Assembly: GCA_029783825.1 (NCBI GenBank)
Contig: JAREIK010002048.1
Coordinates: forward strand, 1 to 64,000
DNA: 64,000 nucleotides
Direction of reading: 5' to 3'
Source of the DNA: Sapria himalayana
Taxonomy: Eukaryota; Streptophyta; Magnoliopsida; Malpighiales; Rafflesiaceae
Shown one piece after another: positions 63,161-64,000 of the stretch (within the stretch, counting starts at the first letter, position 1; each line of letters begins with the position of its first letter). The notes below the pieces were generated by a model, which saw nothing but the letters and a program-made list of their open reading frames with translations, did not search any database and was not told where the DNA came from. The position numbers were made by a program, and so were the translations under genes.

Positions 63161-64000
63161 ATTATATAAAAGAAAACAAAATTTCTTCTAAACAAACCTA
63201 TCAAATATTACATCTTTTATCATACATAAGTTTATATATAAGCCTGAGGCCCAAGAAATGAGATTATGTAAGAGTACGACCCTTATTTGTATTATACCAT
63301 ATTTGAGCCTAACCAACGGACACTCTCATGCTATGTGCTTACAAATTGTTGATATTATATCTTTTGCCATTTAATTTCAAGTTAATGTAACAAATTAGTA
63401 TTATCCCATATTTAATTATATGTTAGTATAGATATAGTAAATGTAGTTATAAATAGTTACATATAGTTAAACATATAGTTATATATAGTTATATGCATAC
63501 AAGTAGTTATAAGTAGATATACATAAATGTATACAAAGTTACAAACATTATATATACATATATGTATACATAATTAAAAATAATGTATACAAAATAGTTA
63601 TAAAAAATTATATCGATTTACATATATGTATACATAATTAAAGATAAAGTTATATTTATATATATAGAGTTATGTATAGTTAGACAAATATTAATATATA
63701 GTTATACACATATAGTTAAACATTATGTTGTATGTTTATATATATATAATTATAAATATAATTACATGTGGTTATACATATAGTTACAGGTATAGTTAAA
63801 TTTATATTTATACATCTATGTATATATATCTTTTCATATAATTTCATATATTTATACATATAGATATGTATAGGTATGGATATACTAAAGTATATTTTTT
63901 ATACTAATATATAAACATGAATATTAAATATATGTTTTTATTATATATATATATAGTTATGTATAACATTTTTATAGTTATACATATAGTGAGATAGAAT
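63161..64000. repeat. segment shared, inverted, with copy A (about 25270-26115)
   Basis: CATACATAAGTTTATATATA, GCCTGAGGCCCAAG and GGACACTCTCATGCTATGTG are found reverse-complemented at 26060-25955. From about 63420 the sequence becomes the AT-rich TAGTTATATA type that forms the tandem array at 22640-25860. It marks the other arm of the large inverted repeat and continues beyond the window. Confidence 0.85.

Larger units (their letters stand above)
56728..64000 (+). mobile_element. CACTA copy B with transposase remnants; right end beyond the window
   Basis: The left terminus reads CACTATAAGAAAAATCCC, one base from the family CACTACAAGAAAA. Inside come subterminal TAGCTA and TAGCGACGG motifs (to about 56960), the palindromic minisatellite (57500-57830), a segment shared with A (57830-58469), the minus-strand Ptta and TNP2 remnants, a GA-rich tract and then a segment again shared with A (63161-64000). 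B is inverted relative to A. Its transposase genes are broken, so it too is non-autonomous unless helped. Confidence 0.85.

Noticed and set aside
62519..63204. Leu/Ser/Pro-rich membrane-like proteins on the minus strand and an Arg/Glu protein on the plus strand
   Set aside because: They are translations of a GA/CT simple repeat with a 130-bp duplication.

Overview
The window looks like heterochromatin-like nuclear DNA from a flowering plant. No gene in it appears intact. The plant assignment rests on three kinds of evidence. First, there is a LINE of the plant L1 type (DUF4283 ORF1; endonuclease, reverse transcriptase, zf-RVT and RNase H in ORF2). Second, there are several CACTA (En/Spm) transposons with TNP2-type and Ptta-type transposase remnants and typical CACTACAAGAAAA ends. 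Third, there are fragments of plant-type host genes: an ARF GTPase, an ARIA/ABAP1-like armadillo protein and a SPOC-domain protein. I cannot name the species.

Layout. 1-3423 and 10409-19700 are degenerate (GATA)n arrays on the + strand, split by a decayed LINE of about 7 kb (3424-10408). 19701-25860 is AT-rich, with two sets of longer tandem repeats and an ARF retropseudogene flanked by an 18-bp direct repeat. The right end of CACTA copy A lies at 28996. It abuts the 3' coding half of an older CACTA element (DUF4218 and Ptta remnants, GGTCGGTAA subterminal repeats) that ends near 32542. 33291-34247 is an armadillo-gene fragment that keeps its introns. 34248-40400 is AT-rich, with a SINE, an LTR/PBS remnant and a small GC-rich island. 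A third CACTA end (X) stops at 41060, where an 11.5-kb (TATC)n array begins. That array ends at 52551, one base before a further CACTA left end (III, 52552). After AT-rich DNA and a SPOC-gene fragment, CACTA copy B starts at 56728 and runs out of the window. It carries Ptta and TNP2 remnants on the minus strand.

Relationships. Copy A (leftward from 28996) and copy B (rightward from 56728) are inverted homologues. A lacks about 4.7 kb that in B holds the transposase genes, so A looks like an internally deleted derivative. B's transposase is itself broken by stops and a large internal deletion. The tetranucleotide arrays also change orientation across the window: GATA on the left, TATC on the right. 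The right-hand array is bracketed by two outward-lying CACTA termini.

Nothing here works as an operon or pathway. The window is a nest of mobile elements and simple-sequence arrays with captured or retroposed host-gene fragments. The long 'SIYLSIYL'-type reading frames in the arrays are translation artefacts and are not annotated. I found no convincing new functional system. The most unusual features are the array/CACTA arrangement and the palindromic minisatellite inside the A/B family.
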